The notes under the pieces: model-generated | Database searches by the model: none | What the model was told of the DNA's origin: nothing | The model's input: the letters and a program-made list of their open reading frames with translations, nothing else | Shown here: in pieces, positions 35,353 through 44,187 of the stretch | Position numbering within the stretch: position 1 is the first letter of the stretch | Layout: every line of letters starts with the position of its first letter | Program-made: the position numbers and the translations under genes | Assembly (NCBI GenBank): GCA_023957335.1 | Contig: JAMLHC010000004.1 | Span: forward strand, 186,001-250,000 | Origin: Bacteroidota bacterium | GTDB lineage: Bacteria > Bacteroidota > Bacteroidia > NS11-12g > UBA955 | Direction of reading: 5' to 3' | DNA: 64,000 nt

Positions 35353-35428
35353 ACACAAGCAGGAGTAAATTGCACCGTTTGAACTTTTGTGATAAAAACC
35401 GCCACTTCGCAAAGCCGCGAAATGTTAA
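35307..35428. repeat. possible attC-like element 3, degenerate
   Basis: GCTGACAAAG at the left and CTTCGCAAAGCCGCG...GTTAAG at the right resemble the ends of repeats 1 and 2, and a GCGGTTT/AAACCGC inverted pair lies inside (35344-35350 and 35396-35402). The match is partial, so membership in the family is tentative. It follows the ATPase remnant, and its right end meets the start of the 52-bp nfu duplication. Confidence 0.35.
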
Positions 35429-35474
35429 GAACAAATTTCAAAGAGTCGGGATTGGGTGTTCCTTCAACAAAAAC
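35423..35474. repeat. perfect 52-bp duplicate of an internal nfu segment
   Basis: This segment is identical over 52 bp to 34780-34831 inside nfu, in the same orientation. The identity begins TGTTAAG and ends AAAAAC. The left edge coincides with the putative GTT core of the attC-like element 3. Perfect identity suggests a recent event. Confidence 0.92.
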
Positions 35475-35497
35475 ACGCCTATTGTTACCTAATGTGT
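35469..35497 (+). repeat. short direct repeat flanking the 35.5-38.1 kb segment, copy 1
   Basis: AAAAACACGCCTATTG and the following bases to 35497 recur at 38113-38141 with two mismatches over 29 bp. In the same frame both read TRLL(L/F)PNV. The copies bracket the two exported-protein genes (35516-37626) and look like ends of a once continuous or duplicated gene. Confidence 0.7.
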
Positions 35498-35515
35498 ACT
35501 TGGTGGAGTGGGTTT

Positions 35516-37192
35516 TTAGTCTATGGTAGCAACTTCAATTTTATATCTAACAAGGAAAATATTACCCCTATCCCTGTAATTAAATGACAGGATGTTATCT
35601 TTAAAACTAACACCAATTAACTCCATAAGGCTATCAGGGTTTGGAAAAAACTCGTAGTTATTTAACACTGTATATCCTATGCTTTTATATTCTGAATCAA
35701 ATACCTCTATGCAAAACTGGTTATCCACCCTAAAAAACACCATAATATGATTACTATTAATATCTTTGTTAATCCCGAGAATATAATAATTGCAATATAA
35801 GGCTTCATTGTAAGAAAGATTTTCAAGTATGTTTTCTTTTTTCAGGGTATTTTTGTCCCTTACTATATCAATCAGGACAGCATTGGAATCAACAAAGTAA
35901 TAGTCATAAGTACCAAAAGAATACGTCAAATGCTCATTTATTCTTTTTATTTTAATATAAGCATTAAAAATTTCTCTCTGTTTAAAATTTTTGGGGTATG
36001 GGAATTTGCACAAAGAATTGAATACATAACAAGAATCCTTGTTAAGAGAAAACTTGCCGATACAGTAGTCTAAATCCTTGTCTGTACTTTCTGTTTCATA
36101 CGGTGTCAAATAGCTGTACATTACACCCGAATTATCAATAAGAAAGCCAAAATCCACTCCTGCAACAATACGTTTACCTTTCGTATTGTATAGGTCGTCA
36201 TCTAAAATGGGAATGTATTCAATGAAATTTAGCTCTCTGTCAAACTTTAAGATCACGGATAGCTGATTACCAACCACTTCGCCTTTTTTTATAGTATCTC
36301 GTTTGCCAATATCGTTAATAAATGTATGGTCGGCTTGGTTTACCCTGTGAGCAAAAAAATTAGCTGCAATAAATATGTTAGAATCTCCAATATAGGCGCT
36401 TGTGAAAAAAGAAGCCTCCTTAGCTATTCTCTTTAATGAGCCTGCGTGCGATTTGGCAATATTGCAATCCTCCTCATTCTTTGAATAGTATTTGCAGTAA
36501 ACCTCTATCGGGTTAAAAAAATTGCATGGGTATTCTTTTAAGGTTAGTTTTTTGTTTGCATAGTCAAGCAGGATGATCTTATTGTAATAATCATCTAACA
36601 GCAAAACCTTATTTGAATCAATCACTTCAATTCCATTATTATCCGAAAAAACCTTTTTCCGTATGTTGGTTTTATCTAACAATGTTATTTCTACGTTGGT
36701 TTTTCCTTGCTCACAAGTGATTTTATCCTTAAACTCGGACAGATTATCGTCCCATTTGCATGTGCCTAAAGCTATCGGAATACCTGATTTGTAAAAGCGG
36801 TATTTTGCCAACCCTTTTACATCAGGAAACGAATTGAAAAGCGAATCAGACAATATAATATTGATGTTCCAAAGGTTTGTATCTACTACAAACCGAGATT
36901 TAAACTCCGCTTGTTCTTTACTATTTTCAAAAACATATTCAGGCAGAACAATGTTTACAGTATTCTTTACCTTTGGCAAAATATCATTGCACACATTCAG
37001 GAAATATGTAATGTTGTTAAAGTAAGATTGGGCGGTGTTATCAATATCAAAGTAAACAAACAAGGTTATGCAATCAGTATGTTTGTTTATGGGCTTGGGA
37101 GTATTCCCATTTATTGAGTATCCCGTTGAAGAAAATAAAAGGAGAGCAATAATAGCTCCCCTTTTAAACAGTTGTCGTAATCCCTCAATCAT
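35516..37192 (-). CDS. exported protein of unknown function, possibly propeller-like
   Basis: The 558-residue protein starts with a probable signal peptide (GAIIALLLFSSTGYS, about residues 12-26). The rest is strand-rich, with recurring D-S-N-x-V-L-L-L/ILLDYANKKL and FKFDRELNFIEYIPIL motifs that resemble blades of a beta-propeller. No catalytic motif is visible and I do not recognise a family. Its start overlaps the stop of the 145-residue gene by 4 nt, so the two are co-translated. In Bacteroidota, exported propeller proteins are often paired with a small exported peptide; the arrangement here is similar, but that is analogy. Confidence 0.7.
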   Translation of the reverse strand: MIEGLRQLFKRGAIIALLLFSSTGYSINGNTPKPINKHTDCITLFVYFDIDNTAQSYFNNITYFLNVCNDILPKVKNTVNIVLPEYVFENSKEQAEFKSRFVVDTNLWNINIILSDSLFNSFPDVKGLAKYRFYKSGIPIALGTCKWDDNLSEFKDKITCEQGKTNVEITLLDKTNIRKKVFSDNNGIEVIDSNKVLLLDDYYNKIILLDYANKKLTLKEYPCNFFNPIEVYCKYYSKNEEDCNIAKSHAGSLKRIAKEASFFTSAYIGDSNIFIAANFFAHRVNQADHTFINDIGKRDTIKKGEVVGNQLSVILKFDRELNFIEYIPILDDDLYNTKGKRIVAGVDFGFLIDNSGVMYSYLTPYETESTDKDLDYCIGKFSLNKDSCYVFNSLCKFPYPKNFKQREIFNAYIKIKRINEHLTYSFGTYDYYFVDSNAVLIDIVRDKNTLKKENILENLSYNEALYCNYYILGINKDINSNHIMVFFRVDNQFCIEVFDSEYKSIGYTVLNNYEFFPNPDSLMELIGVSFKDNILSFNYRDRGNIFLVRYKIEVATID

Positions 37193-37626
37193 AATTCATA
37201 AGTTACATAAACACCTTCCTCGTCTTCACATTCGTATATTTCAGTCTGAATTTGATTCTCAGGGTCGAAATAGCCTGTTTCGGTTGGTAGCGCAAATGTC
37301 ATCTCTAAGATGTCTCCCGAACCAGATAAATCTGCCCAAACTTTACCCCTGGCGCAAAGACCATCTTTCTTTCTGCACTTTCTCATAAACTTCCCTTGTC
37401 CGTAGCAGCTAACATCATAAACATAAGCATAAGGATTGCCATTTCTAACCTCTATATGCAAATAGGTAACTCCGTAGAAAACAGGGTTTGCATAAAATTG
37501 ATTAAGATTTGTAATTGCATTACAATTTTGAGATTTTGCAACATTTGGCACTAAGGCTAAAACAAAACTTGCAACAAGCAGTTTAAAGCCTTTTTGAATT
37601 TTTGGAGATTTAAATAACTTTTTCAT
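37189..37626 (-). CDS. small cysteine-containing exported protein
   Basis: The 145-residue protein has a signal peptide (GFKLLVASFVLALVPNVAKSQ, about residues 13-33) and a short mature part with six cysteines (QNCNAI, VSCYGQ, MRKCRKKDGLCARG, YECEDEE). The spacing suggests disulfides outside the cytoplasm. No family is recognised. It is the first gene of a two-gene unit with the 558-residue protein. Confidence 0.68.
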   Translation of the reverse strand: MKKLFKSPKIQKGFKLLVASFVLALVPNVAKSQNCNAITNLNQFYANPVFYGVTYLHIEVRNGNPYAYVYDVSCYGQGKFMRKCRKKDGLCARGKVWADLSGSGDILEMTFALPTETGYFDPENQIQTEIYECEDEEGVYVTYEL

Positions 37627-37951
37627 TTTTCTGATTTATTAAGTTTTTAAAATAGAGAATTGACCGCTCTCGTGTGCGGGGCTAACCCCTTTTTATTGGC
37701 TTGGTGCTTAGTTGCCATGTTTCACCTTTTTTGGCTTTCTGTCCTGTGCAAAAGAGCAGTTTTGTTTTTGCTTCGCTTTTGTGTTTTTGCTGGAAGCCTG
37801 TTTTGCTCTTTGTTGCCTTGCTCTGTCCGCCTTTGGTCTGCAGCCCGCAGGTTTTCAAAACCTTTTGACAAATTACCACCAATCGTTACTTTGTTTTTTA
37901 ATTGTTTAAGTAAAGCAAAGCTACCCCCCCCCCTTGTAAAAAACCAAATAA
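37627..37951. other. gene-free stretch with a C10 tract
   Basis: No credible gene is seen here. The segment 37660-37870 has strong T/G-rich skew on the plus strand, and its open frames have unnatural composition in both directions. A run of ten C residues occupies 37924-37933. Such a run could be slippage-prone or a sequencing/assembly weak point. The promoter of the 145-residue gene should lie near 37640-37700 but no clear TAnnTTTG box was identified. Confidence 0.4.
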
Positions 37952-38149
37952 AAACAAATTACTTATCAACAAAACTTCAACAGTAGCCAACTGTATTACC
38001 AAACCATTCACAGTAAAAAGATAATAGGAGGCTACCTTAGCCGCCTGCCCGAAAGCACCTACACGTTTTACAAAGACTCTTTGGGCATTGACTCAACAGG
38101 CTACCCAAGCGCAAAAACACGCCTGTTGTTTCCTAATGTGTTTTCTTAA
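37952..38149 (+). pseudogene. 3' fragment of a gene, probably for a membrane glycosyltransferase-like protein
   Basis: An open frame without a start reads ...QLYYQTIHSKKIIGGYLSR, then LPESTYTFYKDSLGID and TRLLFPNVFS, ending at TAA 38147-38149. The YYQTIHxKxIxGGYLSR pattern is natural protein sequence reminiscent of large multi-helix membrane enzymes of the glycosyltransferase type; the family call is tentative. Upstream is only repeat-like DNA and the C tract, so the 5' part is lost. A second trace of the same C-terminal end is at 35464-35499. Confidence 0.45.
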
Positions 38150-38166
38150 AATTGAAATGAAGGGAA

Positions 38167-39639
38167 TTATTTATTCTGACTAAAAACCTCAATCGCTAAA
38201 ATACCATATCTTTCTTCTACAATATTTGCTCCTAAATGAGATGGAATTTCATCCAATAAATTTGCTTGGAGCAGGAGAACTCTATCTCCATCTTCCCACT
38301 CTGCCGGAGTCTTAAAAACCATTGCTTGATTGTATTTTCGTTGATACATTTCTTTATAAAAAACAGGAATTGCTTTGTATGCGAATTGAGTACTCATAAT
38401 GTATCCTGCATAGTTCTTCCCATTTTGGATTCCTTCTTTTAAAAAAAATGCTATTTGATTGGATTCTGTACAGTACTCACAAGTAGGGATACCCTTCAGT
38501 ATATTTTCTGAAATTTGTTTTCCAGATATTAGGATAACAATAATGCAAAAGACCGGAAAGCTTTTTTGCAAGACTTTAGAATGAGACTGTTTGTATTTCT
38601 GTTCCAATTCACAAAATAGCAACCCACCCAAGATAGCAGTCAGAGGAAACATAGGTACATCATACCATACTAACTTTGTTTTTGCTATGCTGATGAAAAA
38701 GAGCCAAGAAAAGTTTAAAACCCCAAAATACACCAAGGGAGTGAGCCAAATGTGTTTTCTTTTGATAGTAAAAAGCCGCAAGGTGTAAGAAAGTAAAATA
38801 ATAGGAACCCATGGCAATGCTCTTTCACTTAGCAATCCAATGAGATAGTAATTCCATGCTCCGCTATTTCCCTCCTTTACTTTGTTAAATCTGCCTCCCA
38901 GCTCATTGTCATAAATAACTTGTAAAAATCCCTGTGAATGATACTCTCTGTACCCGTAATAAAGTATAATCACTAAGAGAGAAGATAAGAGTACGATCCA
39001 GAAAACAGGCATACGAGTGATGGAAAAAATTTTTCCGGAAAATAAAGCATAAAGAAACAATCCGGGAAGGAACATAAATGCGGTAATCCCTTTGCTCAAT
39101 ACACTCAATGTAAAAAATATAAAAAAGAGGAAAAGAGAGTTTTTATCCTCCTTTTTTAAGAATTTGTAAAAATAGAGAATAAACAAGGTTGCAAACAGGG
39201 TCAAAAAACCTTCATAATCCCCCGTTCGCACTCCGTGGTAACCATTGTAACCCGATATGGAAAGCAGGATGGAAACAGCGATAAAAGCTCCCCAATAGCT
39301 TTTGTATTCATGGATAAAAAAACGGAAGACCCCCAAACATAATAGCAAAGCTGCAAGAGCGGTTGGAAGTCTAAGCGCAAACTCACTGATTCCCAATACT
39401 GCAAAAGAAAGAGATTGAGTGGCAACAAGAAGAGAGGGCTTTGTGTTCCACAAATCCACCTCGCCTTCATAGGTTGTAATGAATGGATTTTTGTGGTCTA
39501 ACATTTCCACTGCATTTACCGCTTGTCTGCTTTCATCCCAACACGCCAGAGGGTCTGTTACCAAATTTGCAAAAAGAGCAATGCTTGCAAGGAAAAAGAA
39601 AGAAAAATAAGCCCAATATTTTTGTATGGTAACAAACAT
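38167..39639 (-). CDS. glycosyltransferase family 39 (ArnT/PMT-like) membrane protein
   Basis: The 490-residue protein has about eleven hydrophobic helices. After the first helix comes DPLACWDESRQAVNAVEML, where D-E-x-x is the catalytic acidic pair of GT-C enzymes of the ArnT/PMT type, and later TKPSLLVATQSLSF. Such enzymes transfer a sugar from a polyprenyl phosphate carrier on the outer face of the inner membrane, to lipid A or to proteins. I chose ATG 39639; a start at 39825 would add 62 residues of non-membrane sequence that lacks family character. Confidence 0.85.
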   Translation of the reverse strand: MFVTIQKYWAYFSFFFLASIALFANLVTDPLACWDESRQAVNAVEMLDHKNPFITTYEGEVDLWNTKPSLLVATQSLSFAVLGISEFALRLPTALAALLLCLGVFRFFIHEYKSYWGAFIAVSILLSISGYNGYHGVRTGDYEGFLTLFATLFILYFYKFLKKEDKNSLFLFFIFFTLSVLSKGITAFMFLPGLFLYALFSGKIFSITRMPVFWIVLLSSLLVIILYYGYREYHSQGFLQVIYDNELGGRFNKVKEGNSGAWNYYLIGLLSERALPWVPIILLSYTLRLFTIKRKHIWLTPLVYFGVLNFSWLFFISIAKTKLVWYDVPMFPLTAILGGLLFCELEQKYKQSHSKVLQKSFPVFCIIVILISGKQISENILKGIPTCEYCTESNQIAFFLKEGIQNGKNYAGYIMSTQFAYKAIPVFYKEMYQRKYNQAMVFKTPAEWEDGDRVLLLQANLLDEIPSHLGANIVEERYGILAIEVFSQNK

Positions 39640-39845
39640 TGATAAGCAAAAGCAATATTGGAGATTTTTGCTGATGTACACAAATGTAATTGCACCTGTA
39701 CTTTTGCAGAACAAGTAGAGAATATTGTTGTGGAATGTGACGGGGGTGGGGGAAATGGCGATTAACCAAAGGTTTAATTCCGAATCCCCAACTATTTTAC
39801 TCTTAGGAAAATTACTATTGCACAATATCTTTGCGGCTGTAATCG

Positions 39846-40661
39846 ATGCGTATCATTATCAAATCAATTTTATTGGGTTCTTTTCTATTATTGGGAATGG
39901 TAGGAACTTTGTTTTCTCAAACATCCGGGAAAAAACCACGTTCACAAAGCAAAAGATTTACAAAGGAACCTAACTTACCGGTAGTACAACTCGAATTTAA
40001 CTATGCTTTTCATCAGCCCTTTGGCTTACTGAATGAGCGTTTTACCAATTTTAGCGGATTTGGTGCCGGAGCAAGCTATCGCTGGGAAAACAAATGGATG
40101 GCAGGTTTCAACTTCGGTGCGATGTGGGGGGGCGGTGTCAAAGACAATGCAGCCTTAGATACGATAATAGGTCCTTCGCAAAACCTGATTGACAATAATG
40201 GAAATTTGGCTATCATCAGGCTTTTCTCGAGGGGATATCACACAAATGCTTATGTGGGCTATTTACTTAACTTGAAAAAGAAAAACCCCAATTCGGGCAT
40301 TGTTTTCCGAGCCGGTGCCGGATATTTGGAACACAAAATCAAGTATCAGCACACGATGAATATCATGCCGCAGTTGGAGAATGGTATGTACAAAGGCTAT
40401 GACAGACTCACAAGTGGGTGGATGCTAACGCAGTTTATAGGTTATCAATATAGTTCCTATTTAAGGAAGATACATTTTTGGGGTGGAATTGAATTCTCCG
40501 AAGGGTTTACCAAAAACCGCAGAGGCTTTAATTACGACACCCGTCAGTTTGATACTAAGTTGAGGCACGACAATTTGATAAGCTTTCGCCTCGGATTTAT
40601 GATTCCTATTTACAGCTACGGAAGAGGCGAAAAAGAAGGCACTGAAATTTATTTTGATTGA
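39846..40661 (+). CDS. outer membrane beta-barrel-like protein
   Basis: The 271-residue protein has a signal peptide (IKSILLGSFLLLGMVGTLFSQ, residues about 5-25) and a mature part of alternating aromatic strands: LEFNYAFHQPFG, GAGASYRWENKWMAGFNFGAMWGG, AYVGYLLNL, FRAGAGYLEHKIKY, FIGYQYSSYLRKIHFWGGIEF and ISFRLGFMIPIYSYG, in keeping with an 8- to 10-strand barrel. The family is not named. It overlaps waaA by 8 nt, so it may be tied to lipopolysaccharide assembly. A TATCTTTG box at 39826-39833 is a likely -7 element. Confidence 0.78.
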   Translation: MRIIIKSILLGSFLLLGMVGTLFSQTSGKKPRSQSKRFTKEPNLPVVQLEFNYAFHQPFGLLNERFTNFSGFGAGASYRWENKWMAGFNFGAMWGGGVKDNAALDTIIGPSQNLIDNNGNLAIIRLFSRGYHTNAYVGYLLNLKKKNPNSGIVFRAGAGYLEHKIKYQHTMNIMPQLENGMYKGYDRLTSGWMLTQFIGYQYSSYLRKIHFWGGIEFSEGFTKNRRGFNYDTRQFDTKLRHDNLISFRLGFMIPIYSYGRGEKEGTEIYFD

Positions 40662-41877
40662 TATGTTTGGGTTGTTGTATCGCATAGGTATTGAATTGTA
40701 TTTTTTGCTTGTGCGTATAGTTTCGCCTTTTAACAAAAAAGCGACACTTTTTCTTATCGGGCGCGCGAAAACATTCGCTTCATTAGCCGCACTGCCACCC
40801 AAATCAAGCAGTAGAATTTGGTTTCACTGCGCTTCTTTGGGCGAGTTTGAGCAAGTAAAACCGATAATCGAAAAACTCAAACAAAAACAACCCCACGTAT
40901 TTATTGCTGTTTCATTCTTTTCCCCATCGGGATACGAATCATCTAAACAATACAAACACGCAGACTGGATGGGCTATCTGCCAAAGGATACCAAACAAAA
41001 TGCAAGAAAATTTATCAATCTGCTGCAACCTGACAAAGCTGTTTATGTGAAATATGAAATCTGGTATTTTTTGCTCAAAGAGCTTCATAAATACGCCCTT
41101 GCCACCTATCTTATTTCCGCCAAATTCCGAGAAGGCGGGTTGTTGAACCCTTTAATCAAACCGTATTTCCTGCCCTTGCTCAAAGGCATCAAGAAGATTT
41201 ATTTGCAAGACAACAGTTCGTATGTATTGCTCAAAAAGGAAGGATTTACACAAATTGAATTATCGGGTGATACAAGGGTGGACAGGGTGTTGGGAATAGC
41301 CGCACAGGATTTTGACACAAGTCAGTTTCAGTCCTTTATACAGGGTTGCAAAGTGTTGATGGGCGGAAGCACTTGGCAACACGAAGAAAATTTGTTGTTG
41401 GAGGCTTTGGCAAAACTTCCCCTGTTTGTCAAGTTAATCATTGCCCCACACGATATCAAACGCAGTGCAGAAATTCAGAAAAAATTTGCAAAATATAGCA
41501 CCGCATTATTTTCACAATGGAACGCAGAAGCAGAAACAAGGGTTCTGATAATAGACAGCATAGGTAACTTATCAAAGCTATACAGAATTGCCAATATTGC
41601 CTTGGTTGGAGGGGGTTATCACAACGCATTGCACAATATTTATGAACCGTCTGTATATGGTATTCCGGTGCTCTATGGCAACAATGCGCCCAAATACCCT
41701 GAAGCCTCATTGTTTGCGGAGAAAGGAATAGGTTTTCAGGTAACAACTTCCGGGGAAATTTACAATTATACCCTTGCTGCGGATTCGTTTTACAAAGAGG
41801 TCAAGGATAAATCCATAAGATTTTTCAACGAAAACAAAGGTATTTGCCTGCGGATATCTAATGAGTTGTTGGGGTAA
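40654..41877 (+). CDS. waaA: 3-deoxy-D-manno-octulosonic acid (Kdo) transferase
   Basis: The 407-residue GT-B enzyme adds Kdo to lipid IV-A at the inner membrane. Family features are an N-terminal membrane anchor (residues about 1-25), IWFHCASLGEFEQVKPII with the catalytic Glu, AVSFFSPSGYE, the second-domain start GGSTWQHEENLLLEAL, IAPHDIKR, and the nucleotide site NIALVGGGYHNALHNIYEPSVYGIPVLYG (split at 20 residues in the original). The 8-nt overlap with the barrel-protein gene suggests co-expression. Confidence 0.93.
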   Translation: MIDMFGLLYRIGIELYFLLVRIVSPFNKKATLFLIGRAKTFASLAALPPKSSSRIWFHCASLGEFEQVKPIIEKLKQKQPHVFIAVSFFSPSGYESSKQYKHADWMGYLPKDTKQNARKFINLLQPDKAVYVKYEIWYFLLKELHKYALATYLISAKFREGGLLNPLIKPYFLPLLKGIKKIYLQDNSSYVLLKKEGFTQIELSGDTRVDRVLGIAAQDFDTSQFQSFIQGCKVLMGGSTWQHEENLLLEALAKLPLFVKLIIAPHDIKRSAEIQKKFAKYSTALFSQWNAEAETRVLIIDSIGNLSKLYRIANIALVGGGYHNALHNIYEPSVYGIPVLYGNNAPKYPEASLFAEKGIGFQVTTSGEIYNYTLAADSFYKEVKDKSIRFFNENKGICLRISNELLG

Positions 41878-41966
41878 ATTTGTGTATTAAACCTGAAACA
41901 TAGCTTGCGGTTTTTCTGTCTTATTTGTTTATTTTTGCATGACTTCACGAAAAGAGTAAAAGTAAC

Positions 41967-42386
41967 ATGGAATTAACAGGAAAAATCATCAAAGTATTGC
42001 CAATGCAGTCTGGAACAAGCACTAAGGGAGAATGGAGAAAACAGGAATTTGTAATTGAAGTTCCCGGAACATATCCCAAAAAAGTAGCTCTGTCTGCTTG
42101 GAATGAAAAAGCACAAGAAGTTCAATCCTTAGGTTTGGGACAAGAAATCAAAGCCCAGATTGATATTGAATCCAGAGAATACAACGAAAGATGGTACACA
42201 GACATCAGAGCATGGAAGATAGAAAAAGCAGGTACTACTACAACTGCCCCAAGCAGCAATGCTCCAACCAATAACAATGCAGTCAACAACCCATCCCCGT
42301 TTGACTCTCCGGCTGACCAAAACAACAATCCTTTTGGTGACAACAACGACCCCTCAAAATCTCAAGAAGACGACCTGCCATTCTAA
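41967..42386 (+). CDS. DUF3127 protein (OB-fold-like, with disordered acidic tail)
   Basis: The 139-residue protein begins MELTGKIIKVLPMQSGTSTKG and contains KQEFVIEVPGTYPKKVALSAW, the DUF3127 pattern that is nearly confined to Bacteroidota. The fold resembles single-strand-binding OB domains. Residues about 92-139 are Asn/Pro/Asp-rich and end in the acidic EDDLPF, like the tips of SSB proteins that bind partners. DNA binding is suggested by the family and by that tail, not shown. It has its own terminator. Confidence 0.88.
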   Translation: MELTGKIIKVLPMQSGTSTKGEWRKQEFVIEVPGTYPKKVALSAWNEKAQEVQSLGLGQEIKAQIDIESREYNERWYTDIRAWKIEKAGTTTTAPSSNAPTNNNAVNNPSPFDSPADQNNNPFGDNNDPSKSQEDDLPF

Positions 42387-42412
42387 GCAGTAACGATATT
42401 TTAGTATGAAAA

Positions 42413-42440
42413 GGGAGCAAGTGTTTGTTCCCTTTTTTTT
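42413..42440 (+). terminator. intrinsic terminator after the DUF3127 gene
   Basis: GGGAGCAA and TTGTTCCC form an 8-bp stem with one G-T pair and a short loop, followed by eight T residues. It lies 27 nt after the stop. Confidence 0.8.
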
Positions 42441-42443
42441 GCA

Positions 42444-43403
42444 TTAAACTTTAATCCTTATTAAATCTCTTATAAATCCTGCGTTTGCGCACTTTATTTT
42501 GCTTAAATAGAAAATAGAATGAAAACGAACCGCTTTCAGAACCTGATAAGTATAAAATGCTCTCAGATATCGTTTTTCCAAATCAAAATTACTTAGCTCC
42601 TTAGATTCAACAATCACTTTCAGTATATCAAATGCTTGCTTCATTTCGGTTTTATTGCAGGAGCGCATATCTCTCAAAAACTTGTTTAATGCGTGAATTT
42701 GCTTGTCATCACAAGTAATTCCGATTTGCTGTAATTTTTGTTTTTGGGTATAAAGCTGCTCATCAATCGTATGTTCAAAATCGGGTTTCTGAGCAGATTG
42801 AACCAAACGGTATTTAACCAAAGGCTGCTCAATGATTCCTATATCCCCCTTTTGACTTAACAACCACAAATAAGCAAAATCTTGTGTGCGTTTAAGAAAA
42901 AGGTCAAAACCAATATCCTCATATTTCCTTGCCATACAGGAGCTAAAGAAAACGGGTTGTTTAAAAAAAAGAATATGTTTGATTAGTGCAGGCTTGTTAG
43001 GGAATCGGGCAACATAACTATGAGAATCATCAAACACTGTAACATCCGTGAAACACGCACTCATACGGGGCTTAGCTGCCATAAATTGCACTTGTTTTTC
43101 AATCCTTTCGGGACAGGCAATATCATCAGCATCTAACCAAGCTACTAAAGTGCCGGTAGATTTTTGCAAAAGTTCGTTTCTGGACACGGGAATCCCTAAT
43201 CTTGAATCATGTGTAAATACGCAAATCCTATTGTCATCAAATGATTGAATGATTTGAGCCGTATTGTCGTCAGAGCCGTCATTGCAAATGAGTAATTCAA
43301 AATGGGAATAGCTTTGATTGAGAACAGATTGAATGGCTTCTGCAATGAATTTTTCCCCATTGTAAACAGGCATAAGAACCGATACCAAGGGGGTAGGCTG
43401 CAT
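42444..43403 (-). CDS. glycosyltransferase family 2
   Basis: The 319-residue GT-A enzyme has VSVLMPVYNGEKFIAEAIQS at the N-terminus, ELLICNDGSDDNT (nucleotide binding) and LVAWLDADDIACPERIEKQ with the D-x-D-D metal site around residue 92. A HxxR-like acceptor region is less clear. Donor and acceptor are unknown. It starts 5 nt after rlmB on the same strand and the two may be co-transcribed. Confidence 0.88.
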   Translation of the reverse strand: MQPTPLVSVLMPVYNGEKFIAEAIQSVLNQSYSHFELLICNDGSDDNTAQIIQSFDDNRICVFTHDSRLGIPVSRNELLQKSTGTLVAWLDADDIACPERIEKQVQFMAAKPRMSACFTDVTVFDDSHSYVARFPNKPALIKHILFFKQPVFFSSCMARKYEDIGFDLFLKRTQDFAYLWLLSQKGDIGIIEQPLVKYRLVQSAQKPDFEHTIDEQLYTQKQKLQQIGITCDDKQIHALNKFLRDMRSCNKTEMKQAFDILKVIVESKELSNFDLEKRYLRAFYTYQVLKAVRFHSIFYLSKIKCANAGFIRDLIRIKV

Positions 43404-43408
43404 TTGAT

Positions 43409-44158
43409 TTATTGAGATTGTTTGAACACTTCGTAAGCCAAAATCCCTGCGGCAACAGACACGTTAAGACTATCCAAATCTCCGGTCCTAGGAATTTGAA
43501 CTAAGTTGTCACAAAGTTTGAGTACAGCATTTGAAATACCTTCGTCCTCTGACCCCACAACCAAAGCCACCGGAGCGCTCAGGTCAATATCCCAAATGGG
43601 TTTTTCGGCTTTTTCGGAAGCACCCACTATGCGCAAACCCGAATGTTTCATAAAAAAAACAGCTTGTTTGAGAACATGTGTTCTACACACAGGAATTTTG
43701 AGTAAAGCTCCTGCAGATGCCTTGACCGCTTCTTCATTGAATCTTGCATTGCCTCTTGCAGGAATAACCAAAGCATGGAAGCCCAAAAACAATGCAGTCC
43801 GGGCAATAGCACCAAAATTTCTAACATCAGTAACACCGTCTAACACCATGATTTTGGGAGCTTCTCCCCTTTCGATAATATCAGGAATCAAATTTTCGAT
43901 GTCTCCATAAGCAATCGGGCTGATATATGCTACAACTCCTTGATGGTTGCGTGTTCCGGCTATGCGGTCAAGTTTGCGCGAATCCACCACAAAACAGGGT
44001 ATTTTTAATCCTCTGCTCTTTTTGATAAGCTCTTTTATTCCTTGTCCTGAAATATCGTCTTTAACAAAAACCTTCTCAACATTATCGGGGTTTTCCAAAG
44101 CTTCTTCTACGGGATGGATGCCATATATAACCAGGTTATCTTTTTCTTGATGTGTCAT
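43409..44158 (-). CDS. rlmB: 23S rRNA (guanosine-2'-O-)-methyltransferase, TrmH/SpoU family
   Basis: The 249-residue SPOUT methyltransferase has an N-terminal substrate domain (YGIHPVEEALENPDNVEKVFV) and the SPOUT core: LDGVTDVRNFGAIARTALFLG (motif 1), ALVVGSEDEGISNAVLK (motif 2) and IPRTGDLDSLNVSVAAGILAYE (motif 3), which forms the SAM-binding knot. By these motifs and its size it is RlmB, which methylates G2251 of 23S rRNA; other TrmH-type specificities cannot be fully excluded. Confidence 0.88.
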   Translation of the reverse strand: MTHQEKDNLVIYGIHPVEEALENPDNVEKVFVKDDISGQGIKELIKKSRGLKIPCFVVDSRKLDRIAGTRNHQGVVAYISPIAYGDIENLIPDIIERGEAPKIMVLDGVTDVRNFGAIARTALFLGFHALVIPARGNARFNEEAVKASAGALLKIPVCRTHVLKQAVFFMKHSGLRIVGASEKAEKPIWDIDLSAPVALVVGSEDEGISNAVLKLCDNLVQIPRTGDLDSLNVSVAAGILAYEVFKQSQ

Positions 44159-44187
44159 CAGCGTTGCAAATGTAGCCGTTTTGCAGG

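Noticed and set aside
37660-37986. 108-codon plus-strand frame rich in Phe, Leu and Cys, and a Lys-rich frame on the other strand
   Set aside because: Both derive from a T/G-skewed stretch; neither looks like natural protein, and the frame crosses the C10 tract.
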